Below, in pieces: positions 1 to 14,800 of a DNA stretch of 64,000 bases. The position numbers were made by a program, and so were the translations under genes. Source of the stretch: Lophius americanus (Eukaryota; Chordata; Actinopteri; Lophiiformes; Lophiidae); the NCBI GenBank assembly GCA_037951165.1, contig JBBDHG010000026.1:308001-372000 (forward strand). Reading direction: 5' to 3'. How positions within the stretch are numbered: the stretch's first letter is position 1; every line of letters starts with the position of its first letter. A model generated the notes under the pieces. It did not search any database. It saw only the letters and a program-made list of their open reading frames with translations, and was not told the DNA's origin.

Positions 1-503
1 CACAGAAGTATGAAAGGTTCAGCCTTCATAGCAAATATCAATGATTTAATTAAGAAAATATTTGTCTTGTATCTTATCGCTTACAATCAGTGACTCATTC
101 ATAAACTTTACAAATGTTTTGTTTGATGATTCTCTTACATATAATTTCCTCGAAGTCCAAAATTATGATCAAATTTGGATTTTATGATTTTTCCTCACAC
201 ACAATGCATAAATAGGGGCTGCTTCAATCGTTGACCTCAGAGGTACAGCCTCTGACGGCTTAGACAGAGTTTTACATCAATCTTTTTCTCAATATTCTCT
301 CAAGTCTTCAAGACTATCACAATAAAACAAAGAAATTAACTCTATGATGGAGCTGTTCATCACTGGGAGACGAAGAAGATGAACAGCGTTCACATTAGAA
401 TTGGCTCAGCTGAGGGATTCACATAGCCAAGTTGAATCCCGAATCTAATCCTGAATCAAATCACATTTTATGAATACAAAAATAATCCACACACCCACCC
501 TAC
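1..503 (-). other. Start of intron 21 of map3k5
   Basis: The intron opens at 503 with gtaggg and runs off the left edge. The next exon is outside the window. Nothing else is recognised. Confidence 0.7.
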
Positions 504-681
504 CTGAGGAAGAGGGACCTGGGCCCCTTGACATCTCTCTCGCTGTAGCACTTGATGCTGGGCTTGAAGATGAAGGGGTTGGTGTTGAGGTCATTGTCGG
601 GCGAGACGGAGCCATACTCACTGCTGCTGCTGGTGTCCTCCACCACCACCGGCACCGGCAGGGAGATGCTGCGGAGGTACT
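504..681 (-). CDS. map3k5: map3k5 exon 21, 14-3-3 site (residues 942-1000)
   Basis: Encodes EYLRSISLPVPVVVEDTSSS, SEYGSVSPDNDLNTNPFIF and YSERDVKGPRSLFL. RSISLP (Ser948, human Ser967) fits the mode-1 14-3-3 consensus; in mammals phosphorylation there holds ASK1 inactive. Acceptor tcctag/AGTACC, donor CCTCAG/gtaggg, phase 2, so at least one further exon lies to the left of the window. Confidence 0.95.
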
Positions 682-3600
682 CTAGGAGACACAGGGAACG
701 GGAGAAGAGAATTAAAGCCATTGCTCATGCTGGATGCATCATTTATGCACTGACAGTCTGATGTATTGTTGCACAGAGGAGGAGATTGGAATCTGGAAAA
801 ATGTCAAAGACGCATAAACTAGATTATATTCTTTATCATCGTGCTCCGGCAGGAGGGCTCTATCTGATCTTTCATCGCCACATTGTGTAAATACTGAAAC
901 CAGATTAAAGACGTCGGAGCGTTTGGAGAGCAGTCAAGTTGTGCAGTGTTTATTTTGAGATCTTGGAAAGGGCAGAATCGTGCGAGGGCAGGTGGAAAGA
1001 AATAGTAGAAAAAAAGGGAAAAGCGTAGCCTAGATTTCTCTTCAGCCGAGAATCTTTCACTGACATGGAGATTATGAAACGGTTCCTTCAGCGGTGAGTA
1101 CGTCTGAAAGAAGGAGTAGCATGGAGAGAGATTGAACTCACCTGTAACCGGCGACAGAGCTGTGGGGGAAAGCATAAACTACGTGTCAGCAGTTCACCGA
1201 GAACAAAACGGATCAGAACTTCTATGTTATGCAGTCAGAACAACATTTCCAAGTATGCAGAGAGGCACGAGCTTTGAACATTTTTTTTTTTTCCTAGTCT
1301 TTTTATGTAGGTGCCGGGGTGACACGATGACATCGACGCTGCGGGGTGAAACCCAGGCAGAGCCGAGACGCTGTGTTCAGGTGGCACATTATTTCATGAA
1401 GGTAAAGACTGTGACACTGATCAGTCGGTACTGTTTGGGCTGGGATCGCCTCGAGCTGACACAGAGAAACTGACGCTTGCTTTTAGAGTCGGTACGCTTC
1501 AACAAGGCCCAAATCCATCAGAACCTCAGATGACCTCCTGGATGTTACTGTGGAAGGTTAACGTTAGCACGGTTGTGCGACCAGAGATCGGTCAACCGGC
1601 GTTGGGATGTTAATTGCGCCACATTTTCACCTTTGGGTTTTATTTCATTGTTTTTTGCTTTTGCAGCTTTCAGTCTTAATCATTAATTTCATAATAGCCA
1701 CAAACTCAGTGAGAACAGAACTTTTACGCAATGGACTGGGTTCGCTCAGTCGCATTCATCCCATTCTGTCAAGTGTCTTTTCCAGAGCACAACTCAAAAA
1801 TGGTCTCATAGTTTATCAGAGAACCAACAGACACCAATATTTAAACAAGTACAGACACTTCCTGAATCCTGTTCCTCCTGTTGTAATCTCTAGTCGTGCA
1901 AAATTCTTTTTATTGTCGCCTATTTGTGTTTGTCTGGACTATTTAAATCTCACGTTTGCATTACCGGCGCCGTATGAATGGAGTTGAGTTGAGTAGCGGG
2001 GTTAAATAAGGATAAATGGAACACAGCCAGACTATAAACGGAGACTTGTAACAAGTAATCAAACTCATCACGTCATCTCTTATCAGTCACTCCCGGTCTG
2101 CGGGGCAAAACATGCTGTGCCTTGCACATCGGGTTTCCAGTTATTGATGCTGCACTTCAACCTCTGAATAAAACAATTACCTCATTAACAAACATTTCTA
2201 CCTGAGTCATGAAAACGGTTTGCTTTTTTCCGTGTATTTTAGAAAATTTAGGGTTCGTTCTCAAATGACCAAAATCAGTTGAAAGGATCATTTTCAAAAA
2301 CATAGTTATTATGTTGATAAGTGGTAAAAAAAAAAAAATCAAATTTCAATGTGTCAAATAAAGCAGAGGGGTGTTATGTTTTCATGACTGTGCAAATGGT
2401 TTCATCAGTCTTCAAATCCAGATTAATCTGTTATTACATCACAGAAGGTACCGATGTTTTTTGGGTTACAACACAAATGCGTCCATGATCCGTCAGGGTT
2501 AACCTCTTTTGTTTTGGATTTTATGGAGACTCCTAGTGGTAGCCACTTAATAAAATATGTTTGGATGAGAGGATCGATCCCATATTCGTTCTTATTAATC
2601 CTAAAGCAGGAGCTGGAGGTCAGTTAGAATAGGTGAGTAGAAAGATTGGAAACAGCTAATCTGCAAAAGTTCTACCACTACTGTTTAACACTCTGCAACA
2701 TTCTCCTGGTCTGGACCTTAACACTGCATTTACTGCACAGATGCAGATCTTTTAAATTATTTCCTGACGTTTGTATTTTCTTGTTCAACTGATTTTAAGT
2801 CAACGGACACACTGAGGATGAGCGATTTGTTTTATTTTAGTTTTTTATCACCTTATGTGGGCTTCAGGAAGCCTTGCTGTAATAATGGAGGTCCAAATGT
2901 GGAATGAAAGTGAAGAACACAAACACAAAGCCCTCAGAGCTGCTCAGTTGAACAGAACCCACCCGCGTAGCTGCTCTTGCTCTTCTTCTTGCGGCTGGTG
3001 ACGGTGAGGAACTCGTCGGTGAGCAGGTCCGTAGCTGTGGCACGGCTGTCCGGGTCGGGCTCAAAGCAGCGCAGGATGAAGGCTTTGGCCTCCATTGACA
3101 TGGACTCTGGGATCTCTGGGTGGATCTTAAACATGCCCACCTGCAGAAAAGGGACACACATGAGGAGATCAGACATAAAGAAGTGTGAAATTGAAACCAC
3201 GAGAGCAGAAAGCCTCTCAGAAGCCCCCCTGGTTTGCCCCCCTCTCGTGGTAAATGATTTGATTCTTTGCCTGGCTGTGGCTTGGGGCAACAGTTGAGCA
3301 CAAAAACGATTAAAGTTCAACCATGAGAATCTCATGACAATATGAATGCTTGAAATTCCTGCTGCTGCCGTCGAGGAATGTTGACTTAAGTTCAGCGGGG
3401 AGCTGCTCCTCCCTTGAGACATTCCACAGGGATGAGTGAAGAGTATATAAGAAGTGTTTAGCTGTTTGGGAAAAGCCTGCATTCCACACACACTGCAGAC
3501 TCAACAGGAGATGCTGTTAGAGCGGAGATCTTTATCCTGAAACTGTGAGAAGATGAAGTCTCTTATCATGTTTTTACCAGGAGGAGATTCAGTTTATTCA

Positions 3601-5811
3601 TCCTCCTAATAAAATGTGTCCCCTTCCTTAAATTCACAGCCACTTAATTGTATTCCCCGATTCTTTGACAGTGTGTAATAATGCTTTCCAGCCTTTAATG
3701 GACCACACATGGCTAAGGACAATATTTCAGCAGCGAGGATCTCTTAACATGTCTGTGTAAAGTAAACACCCAGAGTAAACTGACTCAGTGAAGGATTTCA
3801 AACACAAACGCGAGCCCATAGTAACTGGAAAAATCATTACGGTCTGTCTGTGTTGGCTCCTCTCAATGGGCTATGCATGTTTATGTTTAAACTAATTTTA
3901 ACGCATGCAATATTTGGATATTCTACAGGGCCTGGATCACATTACTGCACGCAGGTGACAGAACACTGCAGGTGCACAGAAGCTGGTTCACTGGTTTTGT
4001 TTTTCAGAGTAAACGGAGTCAACACAACGCCGTTCCTGCAAGATGCTTTCATCTGACAGAGCCTTTATGGTAAATTTAGCAGAAAGAAAGCACACTTTTA
4101 AGAGCAGGTGGTGGGTGTCAGGTAATGCTCAGCGCACGTTTGGATTTTGAGAGATCAGCATGGTAAAGATTTGCACAGCTCACTACTCTGTACATAAAAA
4201 CTAGTGCATAGTTTCCACAGTGGGACGTAATGTGTGTCGATGTGTTGGTTTAAGGGTGAATCAAAGCCCTAATGTCTGAGAGAGGGCGATGTTTCTCAAA
4301 CTGGGGTAGGAGTACCTCTAGGGATACGTGAGATGATTTGAAAAAACATCAATCGTGCGTAATTCTTAAACTAATAACACTATAAGAAGACATTTATGAG
4401 TCTAAGACTACCTTTTATATCCAGTATTCCCATTTCAAATGTATGGCTATCAGATATAAAGAAATACACAAAATGAATACAAACACCTATATTACTATTA
4501 ACTGCGGATTTCTCTCACTTTAAACATGGCAGCCTGTGGCTCTCCCAGCTCATAGAAAGGTGGTTTCCCAGTTGCCATCTCTATGATGGTGCAGCCCAGC
4601 GACCAGATGTCTGCTGGCTTCCCGTAACCCCGCGGACCCTTGTCGATGATTTCGGGAGCCATGTACTGCAGTGTGCCTGGACAAACGGGCATCAAAACAC
4701 ATCATAAATACATGGACAGAGACATCAGGGCCAAATATTTATGAAATGAGCAAAATTACTCAACTTATAATCAGTTTGCAGAGTTTCGTTTTTCAAAAAT
4801 AAAAGTCAACATCCCTTCACAAAATGAAAAAGATGAACCTAAAAGTAATAAAACAATAATTCCACGAGGCAACAAACAGCAATCAAAGAATTGACCAGGA
4901 GGGCAGAAAAAAGAAAAGAGGATGACATCCCTGAAAAGGAAGTCTGTAATCATTTGTTTTAAGATATGATTTAAAAGGTCGAGCCTCATCTCCTCAGGTA
5001 GGTCGTTCCAAAGTTAAGGCGCCCCGACTGCAAAACCATGATCGCCTTTAACTTTGGGCCAGACCCAGACGGACTTAAAAAACCTTACAATCGATTCTAA
5101 AAGAACAGGGAGCGGTTTGTAACAATGTCATCTGTTAAAACCAGTATGAGGAAGAGTACTGCTGCCTTTTCCTCTTTAACGACTCATTAATAAAGATATT
5201 AATAAATAACTTGGCCGAGTCAATTATTGACGGCCACTCCAGCAAACTCTTACTAATTATATGGAGTCTACCATCGTCAATAGCAGAACCAGGAATGTGT
5301 CAAACCTGCGCTCGGCTTCGAGCGACACGCATGCACATTTGCTCTTTGTGCTTTCAACATGTGTGTCGTTCCTGAAAACGAAGGTGGTTTGATTCTGTGA
5401 AACATGACATCAACAGCGAATGGGACAAACTTGTTTAAATGCTGAAAACTATGTGCATTGAATCTTCTGATAAGCTGGAGGTGATGACAGTTCTGACTCG
5501 TGACAACGCAGGTTATCGGGTTGCAGCTTGAGGAGGTGTGAGAGAAACAGCAGAGCCTCTTTGTGTTGTCAAGTAATTACAGCTCAGTTCAAAGTTTCAG
5601 CCTCGGCGCTGAAAGGAGCCCTTTGTTCTAATCGCAGCCTGCTGGGCTGTGCCAGCTGCTTTTAGGAGCTTGTGTACTGAGCTAAAAACAGGCAGGGACA
5701 CATTTATAGCCGAACTGGGCTAAAAAAGGATAGCCCAGTTTCCTGATAGGGCTGAGAGTAAGTCCCCGTCTGCTCCAATCAGATGCCTTTATTCTGATCC
5801 GAGGCAGGGAA

Positions 5812-5856
<45 letters not shown>

Positions 5857-8800
5857 CAAACTTCAGCAGCAGGGCAATTCAAAGTGATTCTCACAAACAA
5901 TCAAAAACATTAAAAACAAGCTAAGAAATGAGAAAGAAATAATAAAGAAAAATAAAAAGAAGAAAATCCACTGACATGATTTAATTTTTTCCTATCACTA
6001 CCAGTACTGTGTAGGAAAGACAGAAATAAGAATGATTTTAAAATGAGAAACAATCATTTAAAAACGGAATAATCCAAGAAGACAAACTGAGCCGCGCTTG
6101 TGCAATTGGCCGGTACGGTGGCGACATCACATGGGCACGAACTCGAATACCTGACCGCATACTCCGCCAGCTATTAATGACTTAAAGGGATTTAACAGAC
6201 AAGTATCTCAGGTGCTTTCTGGGCTAGTGTGTACAGGAAGCAGGGGGTAATTCAGTTAGTCAGAGCTCACCTGTGAAAGTCTCAGTGCAGGGGTTGATGC
6301 CAGCCAATCTCTTGGACGTGCCGAAATCTGATATCTTCAGGACACCGCTGTAGGTGTTGATGAGAACATTATCGCCCTGTGGATTGAAAAAAAATATCCA
6401 TGAGAGCAGCGTTCACTAATTCCTTTACTGATATTGTTTCCGCTGAGATAATGTGGAGTCACACGCAGCCGGTTGGAACCCACTGCCGGTGTGGGAGGAG
6501 GAGGAGGAGGGTGACATCCAGGACAAAACAAGGTGATTAACATTAACGCTTTGATGGCGACGCTTATATGACAGTGTTGTTAGTGGCAGTGGATGCAGAG
6601 CAAAGAGGCGGCTGATGACTAATGACTGTGTGATGGAAGCGTTATCAGGGCTGGTTTGTCAGAACTGAGATAAGGAGAGGAAGGAAAATGATCACAGGAA
6701 CAGGGAAGGAGAGCGTCGAGAAACAGGAACACAGGGATTTCCTCAATACCTCTGTAATTTATTTCATGAAATCCTGTTGTAACATCGTATTCGATGTTAT
6801 CTGAGTCTTAGAAACAGATCTAGAGACAAATGATGGTGAGACTCTATGCCGATAAAAACTTAGGGTTTAAAAAAGCTGACTTTTACAGCTGAATTAATCT
6901 GCTCAGTCTTATTTATATCGAATAAAAAAACAAAACAAAGATTATTGACATGAGGTTTTCAGTAGAGCACCATGGGAGGAAAAATCATCTTTGGGAGGAA
7001 AAATCATCTTTGAGATAATCCAACCAAAAGAACTCCACCAATTTGATAAATACAATAGTTACTGAGTCCAGTCTGCTAAGTCACCTTGATGTCCCTGTGT
7101 GCGATCTGGTTGTCGTGCAGGTATTTGAGTCCCTCGAGAATCTGCCGTGTGTAGAAGCCGATGGTGGACTCGTTGTTTTTCAGAGGGCCCCACTTGGACC
7201 TCAGCAGAGCAGACAGACTCCCTGGACACAGTGGTACAAAGTACAACAAGGATCAACACACTCAGCCTGGCCTGAGGCGAGCAGCACTGCTCTAATCAGT
7301 GTTTGTAATGGAGTTAGTATGAGTCTGGATCTGTTTTTGTCCAACCCGCAACACGATGACACTAAAGCAAAGCATGAAAAACATAGAAAAACGTTTTTTT
7401 TTTTAGGTGTTTATAGTAACTGTGGATATTACTCACCTTTTAAATTAGTTGTGATTACGAAAACCTACTGACAGCCAATTTTGATTGATTAATCTAATGC
7501 GTTTATAGTGTTATGGTTATTTTCTTTAAACATTTAGCAGTTAATTGATGTGATAATGGACACTTAAAGGTTTTCTATTAGTTAATACAGATTACAATGT
7601 TGTTTCAAATTGTGCAAATCTTTTGTCGGAGTCAACATCTTTCATTTTTTCTTCTTTATAACCAGGTCTAGGATTTCATCCCCTACAGCAAAGGTTTATC
7701 CTGAAAAGTCCCAAATCGGGAATACAATGAGAAAACAGCAAGAGCTGATCTCACCTCCGGGCACCTGCTCCATGAAGATCTTTATGAAGCCGTTCTCGCT
7801 TATGGATCCGAGGTACTGCACAATGTTCTTGTGCTTTAAGTGTTTGTGAAGAGCGATCTCCTCGTGGAGAGGTTGGGAGTACCTGTAGCAAGACATCACA
7901 TGTGATGTGGGAGAACTCTATCCATTTCTTTCAGTCCCCCTGTCTCTCTCTTCATCACACCGTCGCTCCCTATTAATTCCCCTCCCTCCCTTTTCACCCA
8001 TCCCTACTTATAACTTCCCATCTTCAACCTTCCATTTCTCTAACCCCTTATCTACCTATCTATCTATCTATCCATCCATCCATCCATCCATCCATCCATC
8101 CATCCATCCATCCATCCATCCCCTTACTCTCTCCTCCCCTCCTCTCCCGCCTCATTTCCTCTCTCTGTGTCTTCCTCTCTCTCCTTCTTCCTTCCTCTGT
8201 CTCCTTTTTCTCTGCACATAATTGCCATCAAGAAGAGGAAACTGCTGGAGACACATCGCCTTAAGTATCTCCAGCAGTTTCTGCTTGAAGCAAAGCTTCT
8301 TTGATGCTTATTTCACCTCATACAAAATGTACTTGTTAAATGATGTTAACAGACTGAATGACATCCTCTCCTTTATAAACCATCTAGCTAAGAAAATAGG
8401 TACAATCGATGAATTTCAAAACCCACGTATCCTTCCATGAACACATGCTTCCTTCACGTTGACAAACGATTGTCGTTGTGATTCACGACGGCAGTGAAGA
8501 GTTAAACATTTTGACAACAACAAAAAGGTGGACAGGAAAGGAGGTTGTGATTATGTACCTAGTCGGTGAAAAGCGGTGAAAAGTGGAGACAACAATGTTC
8601 CCAGCAGTAGACCGCCTGGCCAGTGATGAGTTTTTATTTATACTTAACCCTTTAGAATTGAATAGAATAGAATAGAAAGGACTTTATTAAAACCTACGGG
8701 GAAATTTGTCTTTTTTGTCATGTTCGTACATATTGGTTTTGGCTTTCTTGTAATTGTGGCAACATTTCCCCCAAAGATTTCACGTGGTGCTGCTCCAATT

Positions 8801-11800
8801 TACCCGTTTTCATCCGAAGACTCTTCAAATACATACAAGATGAACTGGATTTTCACTGAAGGCCCCGTGTGGAAACAACAGAGGGAAACCTCCAGAGTCA
8901 CTAATAAAAGACAACAGGATGTCTGTTTGAGAATAAACATGGCAGATTCCCACCTGCTGTCTCTCTCTGGGATTTCCTTAATGGCCAGTCGGACCTGGTT
9001 GCTGAGGTCTCGGCCCGCGTACACCACTCCAAACGTTCCTTTTCCCAGAACCACCCGCTCTCCGAGCTCATCGTACTCATAGTCGTACTGTGGAGACAAG
9101 GGTAAGAGGCATTCTTCATTTTAACAGTGGCAAGGCTTAATATCAAATACACTGAATTTGTGCCTCTGGGCTCCATCCAAAGTGACAGAACCGAAGCCGC
9201 ACACAGGGCGGGGTCATGTCAGTAGTGTTGTTTATTGTTAAACAACCACTGATGACTCACGTACAAATATTTACAGATGATGTAATGGTTTATTCATGAT
9301 TTGTTTAGTCACATTCCAGACTTCCTTCCACTCGCTCAGAGTTTCTTCCTGAAGTTAATAATATCTGATGCACCTAATTTGGACTAACCTGGAACCACTG
9401 ATGAGAAATTATGGTCCGTAAACTTTAGGAGATAAATCTCCTCGCACTGAGGTCTATGGTAGTATATAATTTGAAAATGATTGATAGAGCAGTTTTATCT
9501 AAATAGCAAACCTATTTCTTTCTCTCTATATTTTTTAGTTGAAGAACTCTCATGTTTTCTCGTTGATTACCGGTGTGTCTATTATTAAATAGTTATTGTG
9601 TCTCACCTAAAGGACGCGTTTAACAAAACCAGTTGTAAGGCGAAAGATCAGTTGGAAAAACAAACAGACTAGTCAGATATGAAACTAGCTGCAGAGAAAC
9701 CGGTCCGACATTTGATCCGTGTCATCCTGCTGAGACAGAAAGGGTGTGACAGCCTTTTGGGGTCATTGTGTTTTCCTGACACTCCACTGGGAGGACAGGT
9801 GAGCCCTTGAGACCAGCAGCAGGTGTCGGTTCTGTCAAACAAAGAGCAGCAGCGAAATACATGCTTTTATCCCGGCAGGTTATTGTTCATTCTCCCTGGC
9901 TGTGCAGCTGGGCATTGATCCAGTTCTTATGATGCAAACTGTGAGTTCTTTTATGTGAAGACAATTACCTGTCAAAATAAATCATGTTATAAAGGGAGAT
10001 AAATGAATATAATTAGATGTATTTGGTGGTCCATTTGTTCTCTCAGGACTTCTTTATGTTTTGTGTGTGTGTGAGTGTGTGTGTGTGTTTTAAAGGCAGG
10101 CAAAGTTCACCATAAAGACCCAACAGGAAGCAAAAACGCAAGTTACAGATAAAAACCACGGATCATTTTTGACAGATACTTGCATTTCTGCGGAATAATG
10201 TATTTTCTCAAGTCTGCTATATCCGATGACTGAAATGTGATTTTTTTTAAACGTGTCAGGTGATTTATAATAGGAAACAATTGCTGCTTCTAAAATAATT
10301 CTGCTATTAGCCGTATGTCATGCTTTTCTGTCCCCGAAATGATTTTCCCTTGAAAATCCCTCTTATCATTCCTAATGGTCATTACAGCTACTATCATATG
10401 AATTTTACCCTGACAGTAATCCACATCTGGATCCAGTTTTCCATGCTGGAGTATTTTTTTTTAATATAGATTGTCCCATTCTTTGGTGATATTACATCAA
10501 TGCCGCAATAAAAGTGCTATCTCTCAATATTGAAGAACAGGAGAATGTGAGGCAGAATCTGCCCGCGTACCTGAATCCTCCATCAAAATTAAAGTAATTC
10601 ATCCTTTCCCCAAGATCCCCTCCCAACACAAAATCTCATTAATCAAAATGTTTATCAATTTATATACAGGGATATTTAAGTATGGAAACAGTGGGCCTGA
10701 GTTGTGGTTGAAACCTGGCGCTGTAGTTTGGGTGCAGGTGTATAAAATATAGGAACAAATGCTGAAATATCTTTAAAACTAGTGAAATCTCTCACCTCTA
10801 AGGCTTCAGTGTCACAGTCTCCCTCCTCAGGTCCGTTCCAGGCCTCCTCTGTTATGCTGTTGACCAGATCGCAGAATCTGTCCAAGGATAACATGAAATC
10901 AGTCACACACAGAAACTACACGCACCATCTCCACACACATCTTCAACCGGAGGCTTAAGAAGAATAGAGCTTTATTTTTTTCTTATCTCATCCTGTCTTC
11001 ATCTTATCTCATACTATCTTTATCTTTTTCATATCTGATCCTATCCTCTCATCTCAACCTATATGATCTCACCCTATCTTTATCTAATCTCATCTCAGCT
11101 CTTCATGAAAGAAAAGTGAAGGTTTAAGATATATCAAAGTATAAAATGAAGTCATCGTGTATGAACGTCTGTTTTTACCTGTAGAATGGGCTTACCTCCA
11201 TCACTTACATTGTGTTTACCTGCACGCCTCCCACAAAAACACACACAAATAAAGAACTTGACCCCCAACTGTTGCTGCACACAAGCTGTGAAACAGCAGG
11301 TCACCTGCTATCCTGCTAACACACGTGGCATGCAGGTGTGTTCATGCATGCACACATCCTCCATCCACCGCCCCTCTGCTTCCTTCGACCAAGTCTCACC
11401 AACGACTTCCATCCTTCCATCCCTCTTTTCTCACACCTCCCTTCTGCCCGTCGCTCCTTTCTCTCCGTAATAAAGTACCACCATTTCATAACAACAGCAG
11501 GCATGACTCACTGCCTCGCACAATCCCCACAGTGGGGACTGGAAGTGCTCTGGAGCCTCTGATGTGAGAGTCACAATTCTAAACACTCATCAGGAACACG
11601 ACGGTACCTAAATGAAGAAAGCAGCTACAAGGAGGCGCTAAATTTCCCATCGGAGCTGACGAGGGTGTGTGATCTACTAGAGGAGTGGGTTCAACCGCAG
11701 GCGGGGTTTGAGATCAAAAATATCACCTACTAGAAAGTCAGATGATATTAAAGCGGCTGGAAGAGCAGTTCTATCGGGTTTTATTGAGACCAAAGCCGTT

Positions 11801-14800
11801 AAGGCGGTTGTGCGCCGGTGATTGAGTGGCGGTGCGTGAAAATTATTACATAGCCTAGACCTATCTGTATGAACAAGTCCATTGTAATTAAAATGTTTAA
11901 AAATGAAGTCTGTATAGCAAATTTATTGAAGCAAAATTCTGCTGCTTCTTTAAATCAAGTTCAAATTCCTTTCCTTGTTTAGTGGCAGAATTCTGGGTAT
12001 ATGTTTTCTATAAATACAATCTGTTATTACAGGATAATAACCAGGAACGACGGCGCGATGACAGAGGCAGAGAAATGCAAAATAATTTCCTACTCTGATT
12101 TCGTCCGACTTTATTTTTGGACATTTTGGCTCTTTTTCTCAAAATGAAATATGAAAAAAAAAAAAATCTTCCTCCTTGGCCCTAAAACTCCTCCTAACAC
12201 TCCTCCTTAAAAACTCAATCTACCACAGCATATATTACAGCGCACCGCGAGTTTCCAGTAGTCCCTGTTTTATTGGTTTTGGTAGGAAAATCCATCAGAC
12301 ACTTCTTGAAGGGTCATGGGGTTACTAGGTTGAGGCATAGTGAGGCCCTAGATGGAGCGAGAGAGTTTCTGGCTGTGGCTCAAGAGGGAAGTTGAAAAGT
12401 GAGACAAAACAGGATGTTGGGGCTGCTGCAGGGAGCAGTAGGGAGACTGGCAGTAATGCCCTACAGGAAATGAATACATATACATCTTCTAAGAAAACTT
12501 CCGATGTCACCACTCCACCACTGAGGCAGGGCATTATAACAAGATTAGTTTAAACCCTTGAAGCGATGACATCACCGTCAAATCTGACTAACACACTCAT
12601 CTGAAGAAATACTTATAGTCATTGTGAGAATGTTGGCATTTAACTCAAAGCTCGTTATATAAATACAGCCTTATACAACTGGATGTTGAGCAGTTTTTGT
12701 ACATTTAATTCCGTTTAAATTTAGTGCTAAGTTAATAAGTTGCTGATCAGATATTAAATAAATCGAAATACTGGGTCACAATTCTAACTACGACGACGAG
12801 GAAAAGGTTCTGTAACAGTTTTTAATCACATTACGAGTACTTTAACGACGTTGATTTGATTAATAATCTACTAAACACCCAATTAGGCACAGAGGGGAAG
12901 GAGAACAGACCTTCGACAGTGTATCTCTGTGCAGAAATAGATCTGGAAGTCCTCTGCATTGCTGAGGACGTAGAGGAAAGCACTGCGCTCATCAAACTTG
13001 GAGATGCTGAGGAGGAGAGATGGTGTGCAGTTATCAGGACAGTAATCCCATGTGAGCAGACGTTATTTAGAAAATGAATGAAGAAAGCCAGGGCTGACTT
13101 AAACGTGTGTCAAGAAGTATGTAATGAGAGTCTGAGCTGCAGCGCCGGTCATGAAGTCTTTACAGATGATCCTGAATCTGCTGTGTGAAACAGAATGTTC
13201 TGCATATTTTCAAAATAAAAGATGAACCCTTGAACAGAAGGAGGATAAAGCTTCGGCTTGACAGCATAACATTAGGTGGGATGAACACTTTAAAAATACT
13301 TAGCCTGTGTGGCAAGAGCAGAGCTTCTTGCCCAGACACAGAGCGGCTGTATCTGTGGCCTTATTGTTGCTCGCATTGCTGCTATTGTGTCCTGCTATCT
13401 GTCTGAAGGCTGAGTGGGCACGGAGAGCGAGGCGTTCCCTAGCAACATGTGAGCACAGCCCTCGACTTCTCCCTGATCTGACACTGAATTCCTGTGTGGA
13501 CATTGGAAAAGTAGGCGCAGAGAAGACTACATGAAATCCGTCTGCGGTAGAGCGTCCGTGGTATCGATGGAGGATTGAGGGATTTGTGGAGGGCAGGGAG
13601 AGTTGAAGTGATTGTCAAATACATTTTCAAAACCAGTATTTGGTTTTGTGTTGATGTTGCACATTGTGGTATTGAACGGAGTTAGTTTTGAAATGCTTTT
13701 GTGAAATATTCCCCTGTAAATGTCTGGTGTTAGGCCGTAGAGTCTGTCCCTCACAGACACGTAAGGGATTGAAAAACGCACCACTGCGTTTATTTGGGTA
13801 TTTTGTATTGGATGAAAATAAATATCCTTATTTTTTTCCTTTTTAACTTTTAAAGATAAGTCAGTGGAGGATGTTTATGCTGTTGAAATCGGTTAGCCAA
13901 CCCCACAGGTGTCAATGGAGTTCAGGTCGGTGCTCATATCTGGTCAGAACCGTCCATTTGTGTTATGCAAATGGACTAAAGGGGCACCGATTGCAATTTT
14001 CTTTGCTGTTTTATAGAGGCTGATCGATTTTGGCAGATTCTTATTAGACTGCGTGTAAGGCACATGCTTGCAACCGGTACCAAGTCAATCAATCGGCAAT
14101 GGGCCGAACAGCGTCACTCAGCTGATTGCTGATTGCATCAAACTTGGCGTCTATAGTTGAACACGGGAGAGATAAATTGGGATAGGTTGGCGAAAGATAT
14201 TGGGTATATGTCTCTAAAAATAATGTTTACGTACAATCAAAACTTCCCAGAAATATCACTTAAGTATGACCAAACCTCATACGTGGAGAAATCACAAGAC
14301 CTGCCCTACATTTTGATTTAAATAGAGAAAAACGTTTTCTCATATTGGGCCCACAATGAGTGTTGCTTTTACTTTATGATTTGAATAACAGTTGCCATAA
14401 TTTATATTTATTTTGAGTTTGTTTTTTCATTTGTAGCTAATGTTACTGATAAATATTTATATGAATGTCTTTGCAGACTTTCTTGTCCATTTGCTATTGA
14501 AACAGTCAAGATGTCAACTTCTAACAGGACCAGTGCAGAAGAATATCACCCTAAAAGTATGAGCACATTGACAAAGTTTATAGAAATGGCATCAATTATA
14601 GAAAATGACTTAGAGGCAGAGGAAGAGGCTTGAAGAGAGCGAAGGTTTGTAGCCATGCTAATGACGGGATGGTTAAAATATTAAAACAACCATTTGCTGG
14701 ATTGTAATGACTTTTAATACATATCCATGGTTCCCTAAAGAATAATTGTAATAATTCTGGTGATGCCGTCTGATCTAGAAGATTCCGATCCTGTGTTACC

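Larger units (their letters stand above)
4677..6270 (-). other. Intron 18 of map3k5
   Basis: Contains a LINE fragment (4970-5185) and a TA microsatellite (5816-5855). Confidence 0.7.
7883..8953 (-). other. Intron 15 of map3k5
   Basis: Includes a plus-strand pyrimidine-rich block (7920-8220) with an ATCT/ATCC microsatellite, a pre-miRNA-like hairpin (8228-8288) and a retroelement tail (8651-8706). Confidence 0.7.
9088..10795 (-). other. Intron 14 of map3k5
   Basis: Includes a short copy of the unrecognised dispersed repeat (9367-9470) and a GT microsatellite (10061-10088). Confidence 0.65.

Noticed and set aside
13441..13460. RFX X-box-like site (GTTCCCTAGCAAC)
   Set aside because: It deviates from the half-site consensus in the first arm, and one such match is expected by chance in 64 kb.
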